Shown here one piece after another: positions 43,008 through 51,923 of a DNA stretch of 64,000 nucleotides. Location of the stretch: assembly GCA_963739545.1 (NCBI GenBank), contig CAVUAT010000012.1, forward strand, positions 62,001-126,000, read 5' to 3'. Origin of the DNA: CAVUAT01 sp963739545 (GTDB taxonomy: Bacteria; Actinomycetota; Thermoleophilia; Solirubrobacterales; 70-9). The notes beneath the pieces were generated by a model that worked only from the letters and a program-made list of their open reading frames with translations, was not told the origin of the DNA and made no database searches. The position numbers and the translations under genes were made by a program. How positions within the stretch are numbered: the first letter of the stretch is position 1; each line of letters opens with the position of its first letter.

Positions 43008-44019
43008 CGACCGAGGCCGGCTGCAGGACCTTCCCAGCGAGCTCGACGCAGCGGTTCGAGTAGCCCCACTCGTTGTCGTACCAGGCGAAGACCTTGACCA
43101 TGTTGCCCTCGAGCACCATCGTCTGCCCGGCGTCGAAGATCGACGAGTGCGGGTCGCCGACGATGTCGGTCGACACGATCGGAGCCTCGGTGTAGGAGAG
43201 GATCCCGGCCAGCGGGCCGTCTGCCGCGGACTTGATCGCCCCGTTGATCTCCTCGACGCTCGTGTCCTTCGAGGACTGGAACGTGAGGTCGACGACGGAG
43301 CCGGTGGCGACGGGCGCGCGCACAGCCATCCCGTTGAGCCTTCCGTTCAGCTCGGGCAGCACCAAGCCGACGGCCTTGGCGGCGCCGGTCGACGTCGGGA
43401 TCAGGTTGATCGCGGCGGCGCGGGCGCGACGCAGGTCGGAGTGCGGCATGTCCTGCAGCCGCTGGTCCGCCGTATAGGCATGGATCGTCGTCATCAGCCC
43501 GTGGTCGATACCGACCGTCTCGTGCAGGACCTTGGCGGCCGGCGCAAGGCAGTTGGTCGTGCACGAGGCGTTGGAGATGATGTTGTGCTGCTCGGGGTCG
43601 TAGGCGTCGAAGTTGACGCCCAGCGCGACCGTGATGTCCGGGTCGGTCGCGGGTGCCGAGATGATCACCTTTTTGGCGCCGGCGTCGAGGTGCTTGGCGG
43701 CGCCGTCGCGTTTCGTGAACAGGCCGGTCGACTCGATCACGACGTCGGCGCCGAGATCGCCCCACGGCAGGGCAGCGGGGTCGCGCTCGGAGAGCACCTT
43801 GAGCTCGTCGCCGTCGATCACGATGGCCTCACCGTTGACCGACACCTCACCCGGGTAGCGGCCGAGGACCGAGTCGTACTTGAGCAGATGGGCGAGCGTC
43901 CCGGCGTCGGTGAGGTCGTTGACAGCCACGAAGTCGATGTCGGCGTCGGCCGCCTTCGCCGCGCGGAAGAGATTTCGCCCGATTCGACCGAACCCGTTGA
44001 TTCCGACCTTCACAGCCAT
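43000..44019 (-). CDS. gap: glyceraldehyde-3-phosphate dehydrogenase
   Basis: A 339-residue NAD-type GAPDH: VGINGFGRIGRN at the start, catalytic Cys in SNASCTTNC, and YDNEWGYSNR near the end. GGAGG seven bases upstream fixes the ATG at 44019; the longer open frame to 44091 has no family likeness. It heads the four glycolytic genes, but the run extends further upstream without a clear promoter gap (25 bp to the VOC gene). Confidence 0.97.
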
Positions 44020-44044
44020 TTGAAGTTCCTCCTTGGTTTCGGGA

Positions 44045-44407
44045 TCAGTCCGGCGCGACGATGAGTTGGACGAGATAGCCGTCCGGGTCATTCATCCGCG
44101 CCGAGTAGTTGCCGGGGCCGCGCAGCGGCGCGCTGCCGGGCTCGCCAGCCGACTCGCCGCCGTTCGCCATCCCGGACTCGTAAGAGGCCTTGACGGCGGG
44201 GATGCTCCGCGCCGGGAACGATACGTGGCCGAAGCCAGGCCGCTGGGTGTCGTCAAGCTCGATGAAGAAAACCGACCGGATCAGCCCCCAGCTGATCGCG
44301 GTCTCGCTCTCCTCCTGGCGGCGCCAGCCGAGGGGAGCGAGGATGGAGTCATAGAAGCGGGCGCTGCGCTCCATGTCCGCGACTTTGAGTGTGACCAGGT
44401 GGACCAA
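44045..44407 (-). CDS. VOC/glyoxalase-fold protein
   Basis: A 120-residue VOC protein: HLVTLKVADMERSARFYDSIL, FGHVSFPARS, and NDPDGYLVQLIV. A TTG start at 44407 is the only one that keeps the first strand. The substrate is unknown. It lies 24 bp after the ABC permease and 25 bp before gap on the same strand. Confidence 0.8.
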   Translation of the reverse strand: MVHLVTLKVADMERSARFYDSILAPLGWRRQEESETAISWGLIRSVFFIELDDTQRPGFGHVSFPARSIPAVKASYESGMANGGESAGEPGSAPLRGPGNYSARMNDPDGYLVQLIVAPD

Positions 44408-44431
44408 CGCCGGGCTAGCCTAGCTCCCCAT

Positions 44432-45199
44432 TCAACGGCGCGGTTCCCAGCGGAAGAACCGAACCGCGACGATCAGGGCGCCGACGCCCCACACGGCGAC
44501 CACTGCCAGGTACCCGATCTCGAATCCGGCTCCGGTCGTGTTGGGGTCCCACGCGGTGAAGAAGGCCTCGAAGAAAGGGCGCACGGGGAACACGTCGGCG
44601 ACGGTTAGGACCCCCGCGGGGATCTCGCTGTCGGGAATGAAGATCCCCGAGATGAAGTACAGCGGCAGAATCGCCGCGTTCGTGATCGCGGGAGCCGCGT
44701 CCTCGCTCGGGATCACAGCCGCAAGCGCGAAACCGATGCAGCTGAAGGCGAAAGCGCCGACGAGCAGCGTCACGGCGACGGCCGGCAGGGTGTTCGTCGG
44801 GATCTCGACCCCCCAGACGACGTTCCCGATCAGCGCGATCAGGACGATCATCAGCACGGAGATCACGAGGGCATTGCCGACCCTGCCGGCGATGAAGACC
44901 CAGGGCGGGAGCGGCGTACCGCGCACCCGCTTCAGCAGGCCCGTCTCGCGGTCCTCGGTGAGGCGGATGGCGAGACTCTGTGCCGTAGCCGAGACCACGG
45001 CAAGCGTGAAGATCGCCGGGACGTAGTAGGTGGAGGTGTTCACCCCCGTTCCCTCGACCTCGTCGTTGCCGAAGATGACGTTGAAGATCGTCAGGAAGAT
45101 CAGCGGGAACATCACGGTGAAGAAGACGCTCGCCGGGTTGCGCCAGAAGACCTTCTGGTCGTAGCGGAACTGGTGAGCGACGAGGGCGACTGAGCTCAT
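44432..45199 (-). CDS. ABC-2 type exporter permease
   Basis: A 255-residue permease with six hydrophobic segments and the ABC-2 pattern: cytoplasmic start QFRYDQKVFWRNPASVFFTVMFPL, and a large loop EDRETGLLKRVRGTPLPPW before helix 3. Its ATG overlaps the ATPase stop. Such pairs export drugs, lipids or polyketides. Confidence 0.88.
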   Translation of the reverse strand: MSSVALVAHQFRYDQKVFWRNPASVFFTVMFPLIFLTIFNVIFGNDEVEGTGVNTSTYYVPAIFTLAVVSATAQSLAIRLTEDRETGLLKRVRGTPLPPWVFIAGRVGNALVISVLMIVLIALIGNVVWGVEIPTNTLPAVAVTLLVGAFAFSCIGFALAAVIPSEDAAPAITNAAILPLYFISGIFIPDSEIPAGVLTVADVFPVRPFFEAFFTAWDPNTTGAGFEIGYLAVVAVWGVGALIVAVRFFRWEPRR

Positions 45200-46116
45200 G
45201 AGCCGGCACCCCCGTTCGAGTCGGCGTTGACTAGCGCGAGGTAGTGGTCCTCGAGGCTCGGCCTGCGGACCTCGAGCTGCGCCAGCCCCCGCCCGGGAGC
45301 GCCGTCGGCCCAGGCCGTCAGCTCGCGCAACACCGGGACCGGGTCCGCGGCCCGCAGCGAGACCGCCCTGCCGTCGATCCTCGCCGCATCGCGCACGGCG
45401 GCGGGCAGGTCCTCGCCGCCGAGCCCCGCGGGCAGGTGAAAGCTGATCGTGGAATCGTCGCCGTCGGGGCCCGAGATGTCGTCGGGGGCGCCCTGCGCGA
45501 CAATCCGCCCCGAGGCGATGATCGCGACGTGGTCGGCGAGCGCCTGCGCCTCCTCCATGTAGTGGGTCGTCAAGAAGACCGTCTTGCCGAGTTCACGCAG
45601 GTTCGAGATCACCGTCCAGGCCTGGCGCCGGGCCGAGGGGTCGAACCCCGTGGTCGGCTCGTCGAGGAAGAGCAGCTCGGGATCGCCGATCAGGGCCATC
45701 GCGACGTCGAGGCGGCGCTGCTGGCCGCCCGAGAGCGTCGACGAGCGCGCGTCGGCCTTGTCGGCGAGCCCGACCAGCTCGAGAGTCTCGTCGACGTTGC
45801 GAGGCGAGCGGTAATAGCCGGCGTACTGGGCGACGGCCTCCCGCGGCGTCAGCTGGCGCTGCAGCTTGCACTCCTGGAGCACGATCCCGACGCGCTCGCG
45901 CCACTCGCGCCCAGCCTCACTCGGGTCGATGCCCAGCACAGAGACGGATCCGGAGGTGCGGCTTCGATAGCCCTCGAGGATCTCGACCGTGGTCGTCTTG
46001 CCCGCGCCGTTGGGCCCGAGGAAGGCAAAGATCTCGCCCGCTCCGACCTCGATGTCGAGCCCGCGCACGGCCTCCACGTCCCCGTAGGACTTGTGCAGCC
46101 CCATTACCTCGATCAA
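45196..46116 (-). CDS. ABC exporter ATP-binding protein
   Basis: A 306-residue ATPase: Walker A GPNGAGKTTT, Q-loop VLQECKLQ, signature LSGGQQRRLDVAMAL, Walker B LLFLDEPTTGFDP and H-loop TTHYMEEA. It has a C-terminal extension of ~90 residues (DrrA/NodI-like). It starts at a TTG overlapping rapZ by 4 bp and pairs with the downstream permease. Confidence 0.92.
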   Translation of the reverse strand: MIEVMGLHKSYGDVEAVRGLDIEVGAGEIFAFLGPNGAGKTTTVEILEGYRSRTSGSVSVLGIDPSEAGREWRERVGIVLQECKLQRQLTPREAVAQYAGYYRSPRNVDETLELVGLADKADARSSTLSGGQQRRLDVAMALIGDPELLFLDEPTTGFDPSARRQAWTVISNLRELGKTVFLTTHYMEEAQALADHVAIIASGRIVAQGAPDDISGPDGDDSTISFHLPAGLGGEDLPAAVRDAARIDGRAVSLRAADPVPVLRELTAWADGAPGRGLAQLEVRRPSLEDHYLALVNADSNGGAGS

Positions 46117-47009
46117 GTTTCGATCTCTGTGTCGCGGTGCACGACCTGCAGCTTGACGTCGTCGCGGTTGCGGAGCTGAGTGGCGATGTGATCCGCGACG
46201 GCGATCGAGCGGTGGCGCCCGCCCGTGCAGCCGACGGCGATCGTCAGGTGCTGCTTCCCCTCGGCGACGTAGGCCGGCAGCAGGAATTCGAGCAGCGGCA
46301 TCAGCCGCCCGTAGAACTCGCCGGCCTGGGTACCCGCCTCGACGTACTCCCTGACCGGCTCGTCGAGCCCCGTCTGCGGACGGAGGTCGTCCACGTAGTG
46401 CGGGTTGGGCAGGAAGCGGACGTCGAGGGTCAGGTCAGCGTCGCGCGGCGGCCCGTTCTTGAAGCCGAAGGTGAGGAGGGTCAGAGCAAGCTGGTTGTCG
46501 CCGCGCTCGCGCCCGATCAGCTCGGTCGCGATCCGCCGCCGCAGGCTGCCGCCCGTCAGGTCGGTGGTGTCGATCACCACATCGGCGCGCTCGCGAAGCG
46601 GCGCCAGGAGCTTCCGCTCCTCGCGGATCCCGTCGACGATCCGCCCGCTTCGCGCCAGGGGGTGGCGGCGGCGGGTCTCCTTGTATCGGTGCAGCAGCGT
46701 CTCCTCGTCGGCCTCGAGGAAGAGCACCTTGGTGTCGAGTCCACCGGCCTCGAGCTCGCCGATCACCGCCACCAAGTCCTCGAAGTACTCGCCCCCGCGC
46801 ACGTCCGACACCACCGCGGCGCGCTCCACACCCGAGCCCTCATGGCGGAAGAGCTCGCCGAGGCCGGCGATCATCTTCGGCGGCAGGTTGTCGACGCAGA
46901 AGTAGCCGCCGTCCTCGAAGGCGGCGATCGCCTCGGACTTGCCGGCTCCGGAATGGCCGGTGATCACCACCAGCTCGACCTTCGTTTCGGGTTCGCTCTT
47001 CGTGCTCAT
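46113..47009 (-). CDS. rapZ: RapZ/YvcJ-family nucleotide-binding protein
   Basis: A 298-residue P-loop protein (GHSGAGKS) with the DNLPP and LFLEADEETLLHRYKETRRRHPL blocks, and a C-terminal domain ending IAVGCTGGRHRSIAVAD, all typical of RapZ/YvcJ. In enterobacteria it controls RNase E action on a small RNA; in Gram-positives it affects competence and cell physiology. The common partners yvcK and whiA are not downstream here; an ABC exporter is. Confidence 0.93.
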   Translation of the reverse strand: MSTKSEPETKVELVVITGHSGAGKSEAIAAFEDGGYFCVDNLPPKMIAGLGELFRHEGSGVERAAVVSDVRGGEYFEDLVAVIGELEAGGLDTKVLFLEADEETLLHRYKETRRRHPLARSGRIVDGIREERKLLAPLRERADVVIDTTDLTGGSLRRRIATELIGRERGDNQLALTLLTFGFKNGPPRDADLTLDVRFLPNPHYVDDLRPQTGLDEPVREYVEAGTQAGEFYGRLMPLLEFLLPAYVAEGKQHLTIAVGCTGGRHRSIAVADHIATQLRNRDDVKLQVVHRDTEIET

Positions 47010-47016
47010 CGCGGGG

Positions 47017-48894
47017 TCAGTTCGCCCTGTTCAGCTGGTGGTGTATCTCGCGAGCGAGCTTACCCGGGACCCCCGGGACGGCCTCGAGCTCCTCGCGGGT
47101 CGCCGCGACGAGGCGGTCGGGCGACCCGAAGTGCTTCAGCAGCGCCTGCTTGCGAGCCGGCCCCACGCCCTTGACCCCGTCGAGGACTGAGGCGGTCATC
47201 GACTTGTCGCGGCGGGTGCGGTGGAAGGTGATCGCAAAGCGGTGCGCCTCGTCGCGCACGCGCTGGAGCAGCCGCAGCCCGGCCGAGCGCTCGTCGAGCA
47301 TCACCGGTGCGCTGCGGCCGGGGACGAAGATCTCCTCGATCCGCTTCGCGAGGCTGATCACCGTCACGCCGCGCTCGACCAGCGGCTGAAGCGCCTTCAT
47401 CCCGGCCGAGAGCTGGCCCTTGCCGCCGTCGATGAGGATCAGGTCGGGAAGGGCCGCGAAGCTCTCGTCGCGGTTGGGATCGTGCGGCGAGAGGTCGGCC
47501 TGCTCGAGGTAACGGGCGACGCGCCGCGACAGCACCTCGTTCATCGCCGCAAAATCGTCCGGACCACGTCCGTTACCGTCCCCGTCGCCGCGGATCTTGA
47601 ACTTGCGGTAGTCGGACTTCTTCGGCGCCCCGCCGCTGAACACGACCATCGAGGCGACCTGGTTCGTCTCGCCGAGGTTGGAGATGTCGAAGGCCTCGAT
47701 GCGGACGGGGACGCGCTCGAGCTCGAGCTCCTCCTGCAGGGCGCCGAGCGCCTCGGCGCGCTGCTGGTGGCGGTGCTCGCGGCGCAGCCGGTCCTGGGCG
47801 AGCGCGAGCTCGGCGTTCCGCGTCGCCAGCTCGCGCAGGCGCCGCAGGTCGCCGCGGGCCGCCACGCGCACCTCGACCTTGGAGTCGCGGTGCGTCGAGA
47901 GGGCCTCTTCGAGCACCTGGGTGCGCCCCTTCAGCTCGGGACCAACCACCACCCTCGAGGGCACGGCGGGCGCCGCGCTGTAGTACTGGAGCATGAAGCT
48001 TTCGGCGACCTCGGCGGCGTCGCGCTCCTCGCCCCCGGCGAGATAGAAGCCCTGGCGCTCGGCGAGCACGCCGTCGCGGACCTGGAAGACCTGGGCATTC
48101 GCGTCGGTGCCCTCGACGGCTACCCCGATCAGGTCGGCGCTCCCGAGCGAGCCGCCCGCGACGCGCTGGCGCTCCATCAGGCTGCGGACCGCGTTCAGCC
48201 GATCGCGGAACAATGCCGCGCGCTCGAAGTCCTGGGCCCCCGACGCCTCCTCCATCTTCTCGTCGAGGTCGCGTGCGATCTGCTTGTAGCGGCCCGAGAG
48301 GAAGCCGATGATCTGGTCGATGTTGCGGCGGTACTCGTCGCGGTCGATGTAGCCGACGCATGGGGCCTGGCAGCGCTTGATGTAGTAGTCGAGGCAGGGG
48401 ACGCCCGAGCGGCGACCCGGCTCGGGCCCTTCGCAGGTGCGGTACTGGAACAGCTTGCCGAGGAGCTCAAGCGTCTCGCGCACACGCTTGGCCGACGAGA
48501 AGGGGCCGAAGTAGGCGCGGTTGGGGCGGTGGCGCTCACGCGTGAAGTAGACGCGGGGGAACTCCTCGTCGAGGCTGATCGCGATGTACGGGTAGGACTT
48601 GTCGTCGCGCAGGCGGATGTTGAAGCGCGGCCGCAGCCGCTTGATGAAGCTCTGCTCGGTCAGCAGCGCCTCGGCCTCGGTCTGGGTGACCAGAACCTCG
48701 ATCTCGTGGATGCGCGAGATCATCTCGGGGTTCGATCCGCGCCCCGAGAAGTGCGACGAGACACGCTTGCGGATCGAGCGGGCCTTGCCTACGTAGAGGA
48801 CCTCTCCCTCGCGATCGCGGAAGACGTACACGCCCGGGGCATCCGGCAGGTCGCGCCGCTCGTCGGCGAGCCTCTTCTCGCTCTTCTTGGCCAC
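47017..48894 (-). CDS. uvrC: excinuclease ABC subunit C
   Basis: A 625-residue nuclease of nucleotide excision repair. Domains in order: GIY-YIG nuclease (DAPGVYVFRDREGEVLYVGKAR), cysteine cluster (VPCLDYYIKRCQAPCVGYI), UVR motif (about residues 205-240), RNase H-type endonuclease (with EAFDISN and LILIDGGKGQL), and C-terminal helix-hairpin-helices. It is the first gene of a long minus-strand run. No clear LexA box is seen in the short gap to the divergent gene. Confidence 0.96.
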   Translation of the reverse strand: MAKKSEKRLADERRDLPDAPGVYVFRDREGEVLYVGKARSIRKRVSSHFSGRGSNPEMISRIHEIEVLVTQTEAEALLTEQSFIKRLRPRFNIRLRDDKSYPYIAISLDEEFPRVYFTRERHRPNRAYFGPFSSAKRVRETLELLGKLFQYRTCEGPEPGRRSGVPCLDYYIKRCQAPCVGYIDRDEYRRNIDQIIGFLSGRYKQIARDLDEKMEEASGAQDFERAALFRDRLNAVRSLMERQRVAGGSLGSADLIGVAVEGTDANAQVFQVRDGVLAERQGFYLAGGEERDAAEVAESFMLQYYSAAPAVPSRVVVGPELKGRTQVLEEALSTHRDSKVEVRVAARGDLRRLRELATRNAELALAQDRLRREHRHQQRAEALGALQEELELERVPVRIEAFDISNLGETNQVASMVVFSGGAPKKSDYRKFKIRGDGDGNGRGPDDFAAMNEVLSRRVARYLEQADLSPHDPNRDESFAALPDLILIDGGKGQLSAGMKALQPLVERGVTVISLAKRIEEIFVPGRSAPVMLDERSAGLRLLQRVRDEAHRFAITFHRTRRDKSMTASVLDGVKGVGPARKQALLKHFGSPDRLVAATREELEAVPGVPGKLAREIHHQLNRAN

Positions 48895-48920
48895 AAGGCT
48901 AAGGGTAGGCTTCCGCCCCC

Positions 48921-49739
48921 ATGGACCCGCCCGAGCTGAAGACGCTGAAGATCGAGGGCGACGGGCCGGACGGCGCGTTGGGCACGCTGACGCTGAACCG
49001 GCCCGACGACATGAACGCGATGAGCCCCGATCTCATCTACGAGCTCACCGTGGCCGCCGCCTGGCTCGCCGACCGTGCTCCGTTCCGCGCGCTGGTCGTA
49101 ACCGGCGCCGGCGGCGCCTTCTCGGCCGGCGGCGACATCAACTGGTTCCAGAAGGGCCTCGATGACCCCGGCCACGACCTGCCCTCGGACGTCCGCCGCG
49201 GCGCCGAGGTCCTGCACCAGGCGATCATCGACTTCCGCCGCATCCCGTACCCGGTGATCGGCGCTGTCAACGGCGCCGCCGCGGGCGCCGGGTTCTCCTT
49301 CGCGCTGATGTGCGACCTTCGAATCGCCTCCGAGAATGCCATCTTCGTCATCGCCTACGGGCGCATCGGCGCCTCGCCCGACGGCGGCATGACCTACTTC
49401 CTCCCCCGTGTGGTCGGCCCGGCGAAGGCACTCGAGCTCGCGCTCGAGGACCCGGTGATTGACGCGAACGCCGCGCTCGAGCTCGGCATCGTCAGCAGGG
49501 TCGTGCCGGCCGACGACCTGCTCGCCGCCGCGAACGAGAAGGCCGCCGAGCTCGCGGCGAAGGCGCCCCACTACGTTCGCACCGCGAAGTCGCTGCTCGC
49601 ACAGAGCATGGAGAACTCGCTCGCCGACCACCTCCAGCTCGAGCGCCACGGGATCGCGGACTCCATGGCGACCCAGGATCTTCAGCGCGGAGTCAAGGCG
49701 TTCTTCGCCGGCGAGAAGGTCGAATTCACCGGCGAATGA
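48921..49739 (+). CDS. enoyl-CoA hydratase/isomerase family protein
   Basis: A 272-residue crotonase-fold protein: TLNRPDDMNAMS, the oxyanion segment GAGGAFSAGGDINWF, and NGAAAGAGFSFALMCDLRIAS with the second oxyanion strand. The catalytic positions around GRIGASPDGGMTYFLPR match hydratases or isomerases of fatty-acid or aromatic-acid breakdown. The exact reaction is not determined. Confidence 0.88.
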   Translation: MDPPELKTLKIEGDGPDGALGTLTLNRPDDMNAMSPDLIYELTVAAAWLADRAPFRALVVTGAGGAFSAGGDINWFQKGLDDPGHDLPSDVRRGAEVLHQAIIDFRRIPYPVIGAVNGAAAGAGFSFALMCDLRIASENAIFVIAYGRIGASPDGGMTYFLPRVVGPAKALELALEDPVIDANAALELGIVSRVVPADDLLAAANEKAAELAAKAPHYVRTAKSLLAQSMENSLADHLQLERHGIADSMATQDLQRGVKAFFAGEKVEFTGE

Positions 49740-49811
49740 TCCGGGAAGGCCCCGGCGCCGCTAGATAGAGTGACTCGCGCAGTGCCAGTACACCCAAGAA
49801 AGGGGAAAGGG

Positions 49812-50249
49812 ATGAAAAAGGCTTCTGTTCTGCTGGTGGCCATCGCCCTCGCCGCCTTCGGTCTCGCCGCATGCGGCGGGGATGACGACGACGACAGCGA
49901 CACGACCGAGGCCGCGACCACCGAAGCGCCGGCAACCGAAACCGAGGCCGCCGGAGGAGCGGGCGGCACGATCGACCTCTCGGCCCCTGCTGACGGCTCG
50001 TTCGCCTACGACACGACCGAGGTCGACACGGCCGCCGGCACGGTCACGGTGAACTTCGACAACCCGGCGCCGCTCTCGCACAACGTCGTGATCGAGGACG
50101 ACGCCGGTGAGACCCTCGGCGAGACCGACCTGATCTCGGAGAGCACCACGTCGACCACCGTCGACCTCCAGCCCGGGAGCTACACGTTCTACTGCAGCGT
50201 CCCCGGACACCGCGAAGGCGGCATGGAAGGGACTCTCACAGCCAACTAG
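49812..50249 (+). CDS. plastocyanin-like blue copper lipoprotein
   Basis: A 145-residue exported protein. A lipobox (GLAACGG) follows a short leader; an acidic Asp/Thr/Glu linker precedes a cupredoxin domain. The type I copper ligands are evident: His in PLSHNVV, then Cys, His and Met in FYCSVPGHREGGM. It should carry electrons at the cell surface, possibly to or from c-type cytochromes. The ATG at 49812 is preceded by AAAGGGGAAAGGG. Confidence 0.88.
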   Translation: MKKASVLLVAIALAAFGLAACGGDDDDDSDTTEAATTEAPATETEAAGGAGGTIDLSAPADGSFAYDTTEVDTAAGTVTVNFDNPAPLSHNVVIEDDAGETLGETDLISESTTSTTVDLQPGSYTFYCSVPGHREGGMEGTLTAN

Positions 50250-50269
50250 CGAGGTATCGCTCGGCTCCA

Positions 50270-50301
50270 GAGGCCTCGCTCGGTGCTCCGGGCGGGGCCT
50301 C
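50270..50301. terminator. possible bidirectional terminator hairpin
   Basis: GAGGCCTCGC and GCGGGGCCTC form a 10-bp stem with one G-T type mismatch and a ~12-base loop, between two convergent genes (stops at 50249 and 50300). No strong T-run follows on either strand. Confidence 0.4.
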
Positions 50302-51322
50302 AGCTCTTCCTGAGGGCGATCAGGTCGTTCAGGACCCCGAGGCCGGCTATCTGCGGGCCCGCCCCAGGGCCCCTGATCATCAGCTCTCCGAGCGGCTCGG
50401 CCGTCAACGCCAGCGCGCAGTCGGCCCCGTCGACCCCCGTCAGCGGGTCCTCGGGAGCGAGTGCCACCGGGGCTACCGATGCCTCGAGCTCACCGCCCCC
50501 ATCCGGCTCCGAGAACTCCAGCGACTCCACGAGCCGGACGCGGCCGCCGGCTTTCGCCACGCGCTGAAGCTCGTCAGCCCTCAGCTCGGCGATGCCCTCG
50601 CGCGAGACGTCGTTGACCGCGAGCTGGCGGCCGAAGACCAGGGCGGACAGGACCATGAGCTTCGCGACGGAGTCCCAGCCGTCGACGTCGGAGGAAGGAT
50701 CGGGCTCGGCCAGGCCCTCGCGCTGCGCAGCGCTGAGTGCGTCGGAGTACGGCTCGCCGCCGGCCATCCGCGAGACGATCGCGTTCGCGGTTGCGTTCAG
50801 CACCCCACGCGCGGCGAGCGGCTCGGCACCGGCCAGGCCGGCCGTGATGGGCCCGAGCACCGGCGTCGCGGACATCACGGTGGATTCGGCGCGCAGCGAT
50901 GCTCCCGCTTCGGCCGCCAACGCGCTCAGGGCGACGCCGTGCTGGGCGACGGGCCACTTGTTGGACGTGGCGACGGACACGCCGCGGCCCAGCGCCTCCC
51001 CCATCCGCTCGGCCCCCGCGGCGCCGTCGGCATTGGGGCTGTCGGCCACGTCCGCGAGCACGTCGGCCTCGGTCGCGCGCATCCCCTCGATCGCGCTCGG
51101 CCACGCGTCGCGCGCGCCCAGGTCGCCGATCGGCCGCCCGGCCTCCAGCAGCGAGAGCAGCTCCGGCGCGTCTAGCCCCTCCGGGTCATGGATGAAACCG
51201 TCACGCGCGTTCCCCGCGCCGACGACGACGAAGCCGGCGCCCGCTTGCCGATCGCCAAACGCGCGAAGAAGCCACCGCCCGACCGTGCCCAGCCCGATCA
51301 GCCAGACGCGTGTCTGGCCCAT
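50300..51322 (-). CDS. homoserine dehydrogenase-like oxidoreductase
   Basis: A 340-residue protein with the NAD(P) fingerprint VWLIGLGTVGRWLL, the ATSNKWPVA segment whose Lys is catalytic in homoserine dehydrogenase, and a dehydrogenase fold ending in LMIRGPGAGPQIAGLGVLNDL. No ACT regulatory domain is present. The enzyme could be a true homoserine dehydrogenase or a related oxidoreductase; no threonine or methionine genes are adjacent. The ATG at 51322 is preferred to an upstream extension. Confidence 0.8.
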   Translation of the reverse strand: MGQTRVWLIGLGTVGRWLLRAFGDRQAGAGFVVVGAGNARDGFIHDPEGLDAPELLSLLEAGRPIGDLGARDAWPSAIEGMRATEADVLADVADSPNADGAAGAERMGEALGRGVSVATSNKWPVAQHGVALSALAAEAGASLRAESTVMSATPVLGPITAGLAGAEPLAARGVLNATANAIVSRMAGGEPYSDALSAAQREGLAEPDPSSDVDGWDSVAKLMVLSALVFGRQLAVNDVSREGIAELRADELQRVAKAGGRVRLVESLEFSEPDGGGELEASVAPVALAPEDPLTGVDGADCALALTAEPLGELMIRGPGAGPQIAGLGVLNDLIALRKS

Positions 51323-51329
51323 CGTTGCG

Positions 51330-51797
51330 CTACTCGGGCAGTGCGCGGCCGACGCTGTCGGCAACGCAGGCCGGCTTCTCGCCGCCCTCGATCTCGATCG
51401 TGAACCGGGTCGTGATCTGAAACCAGCCGCCGGCCACCTCTTCGATCTCCGTGACCTCCGCGCTGGCTCGCAGCCTTGAGCCCGCTGGAACCGGAGCCGG
51501 GAAGCGCACCTTGTTCCAGCCGTAGTTCACCCCCAGCTTGAAGCCGGTCGAGGAGATCAGGTCGAGCCGGAAACCGTCGATCATCGACAGCGTCAGGTTG
51601 CCGTGCGCGATCGTCGTTCCGAACGGGCTCTCCTTCTTCGCGCGCTCGACGTCGACGTGAATCCACTGATCGTCACCCGAAAGCTCGGCGAAGCTGTCGA
51701 TGTCAGCCTGGGTGACCTCGCGCCATACACTCGGCCCGATCGTCTCGCCCTGGATGGCCCTGAGGCCCTCAATTCCCTCGACTTCGGTGAGCGTCAT
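51330..51797 (-). CDS. MaoC-like hot-dog dehydratase
   Basis: A 155-residue single hot-dog protein. The hydratase-2 motif is present: the catalytic Asp-His pair in SGDDQWIHVDVERA, plus FGTTIAHGNLTLSMI. It fits (R)-specific enoyl-CoA hydratases or NodN-like proteins acting on acyl chains. It lies 7 bp before the homoserine dehydrogenase-like gene. Confidence 0.88.
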   Translation of the reverse strand: MTLTEVEGIEGLRAIQGETIGPSVWREVTQADIDSFAELSGDDQWIHVDVERAKKESPFGTTIAHGNLTLSMIDGFRLDLISSTGFKLGVNYGWNKVRFPAPVPAGSRLRASAEVTEIEEVAGGWFQITTRFTIEIEGGEKPACVADSVGRALPE

Positions 51798-51833
51798 TGC
51801 GCGCGCAGACTACCGCTGCCGGGGAGGGAGAGG

Positions 51834-51892
51834 TTGTTTTTCGGCCACAACGGTTATAGATACGCGTTGACAGCGGGCCCAAGCAAGGGCCC
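51834..51892 (+). promoter_or_regulatory. weak promoter and leader hairpin before the binding-protein gene
   Basis: TTGTTT (51834-51839) and TATAGA (51855-51860) have a short 15-bp spacer. A GGGCCC-AAGCAA-GGGCCC inverted repeat (51875-51892) lies in the leader, ~30 bases before the ATG and close to the AGGAGAGGAG ribosome-binding site, where it could affect translation. Confidence 0.4.
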
Positions 51893-51923
51893 CGACTGAT
51901 GGATTAGGAGAGGAGACACACGA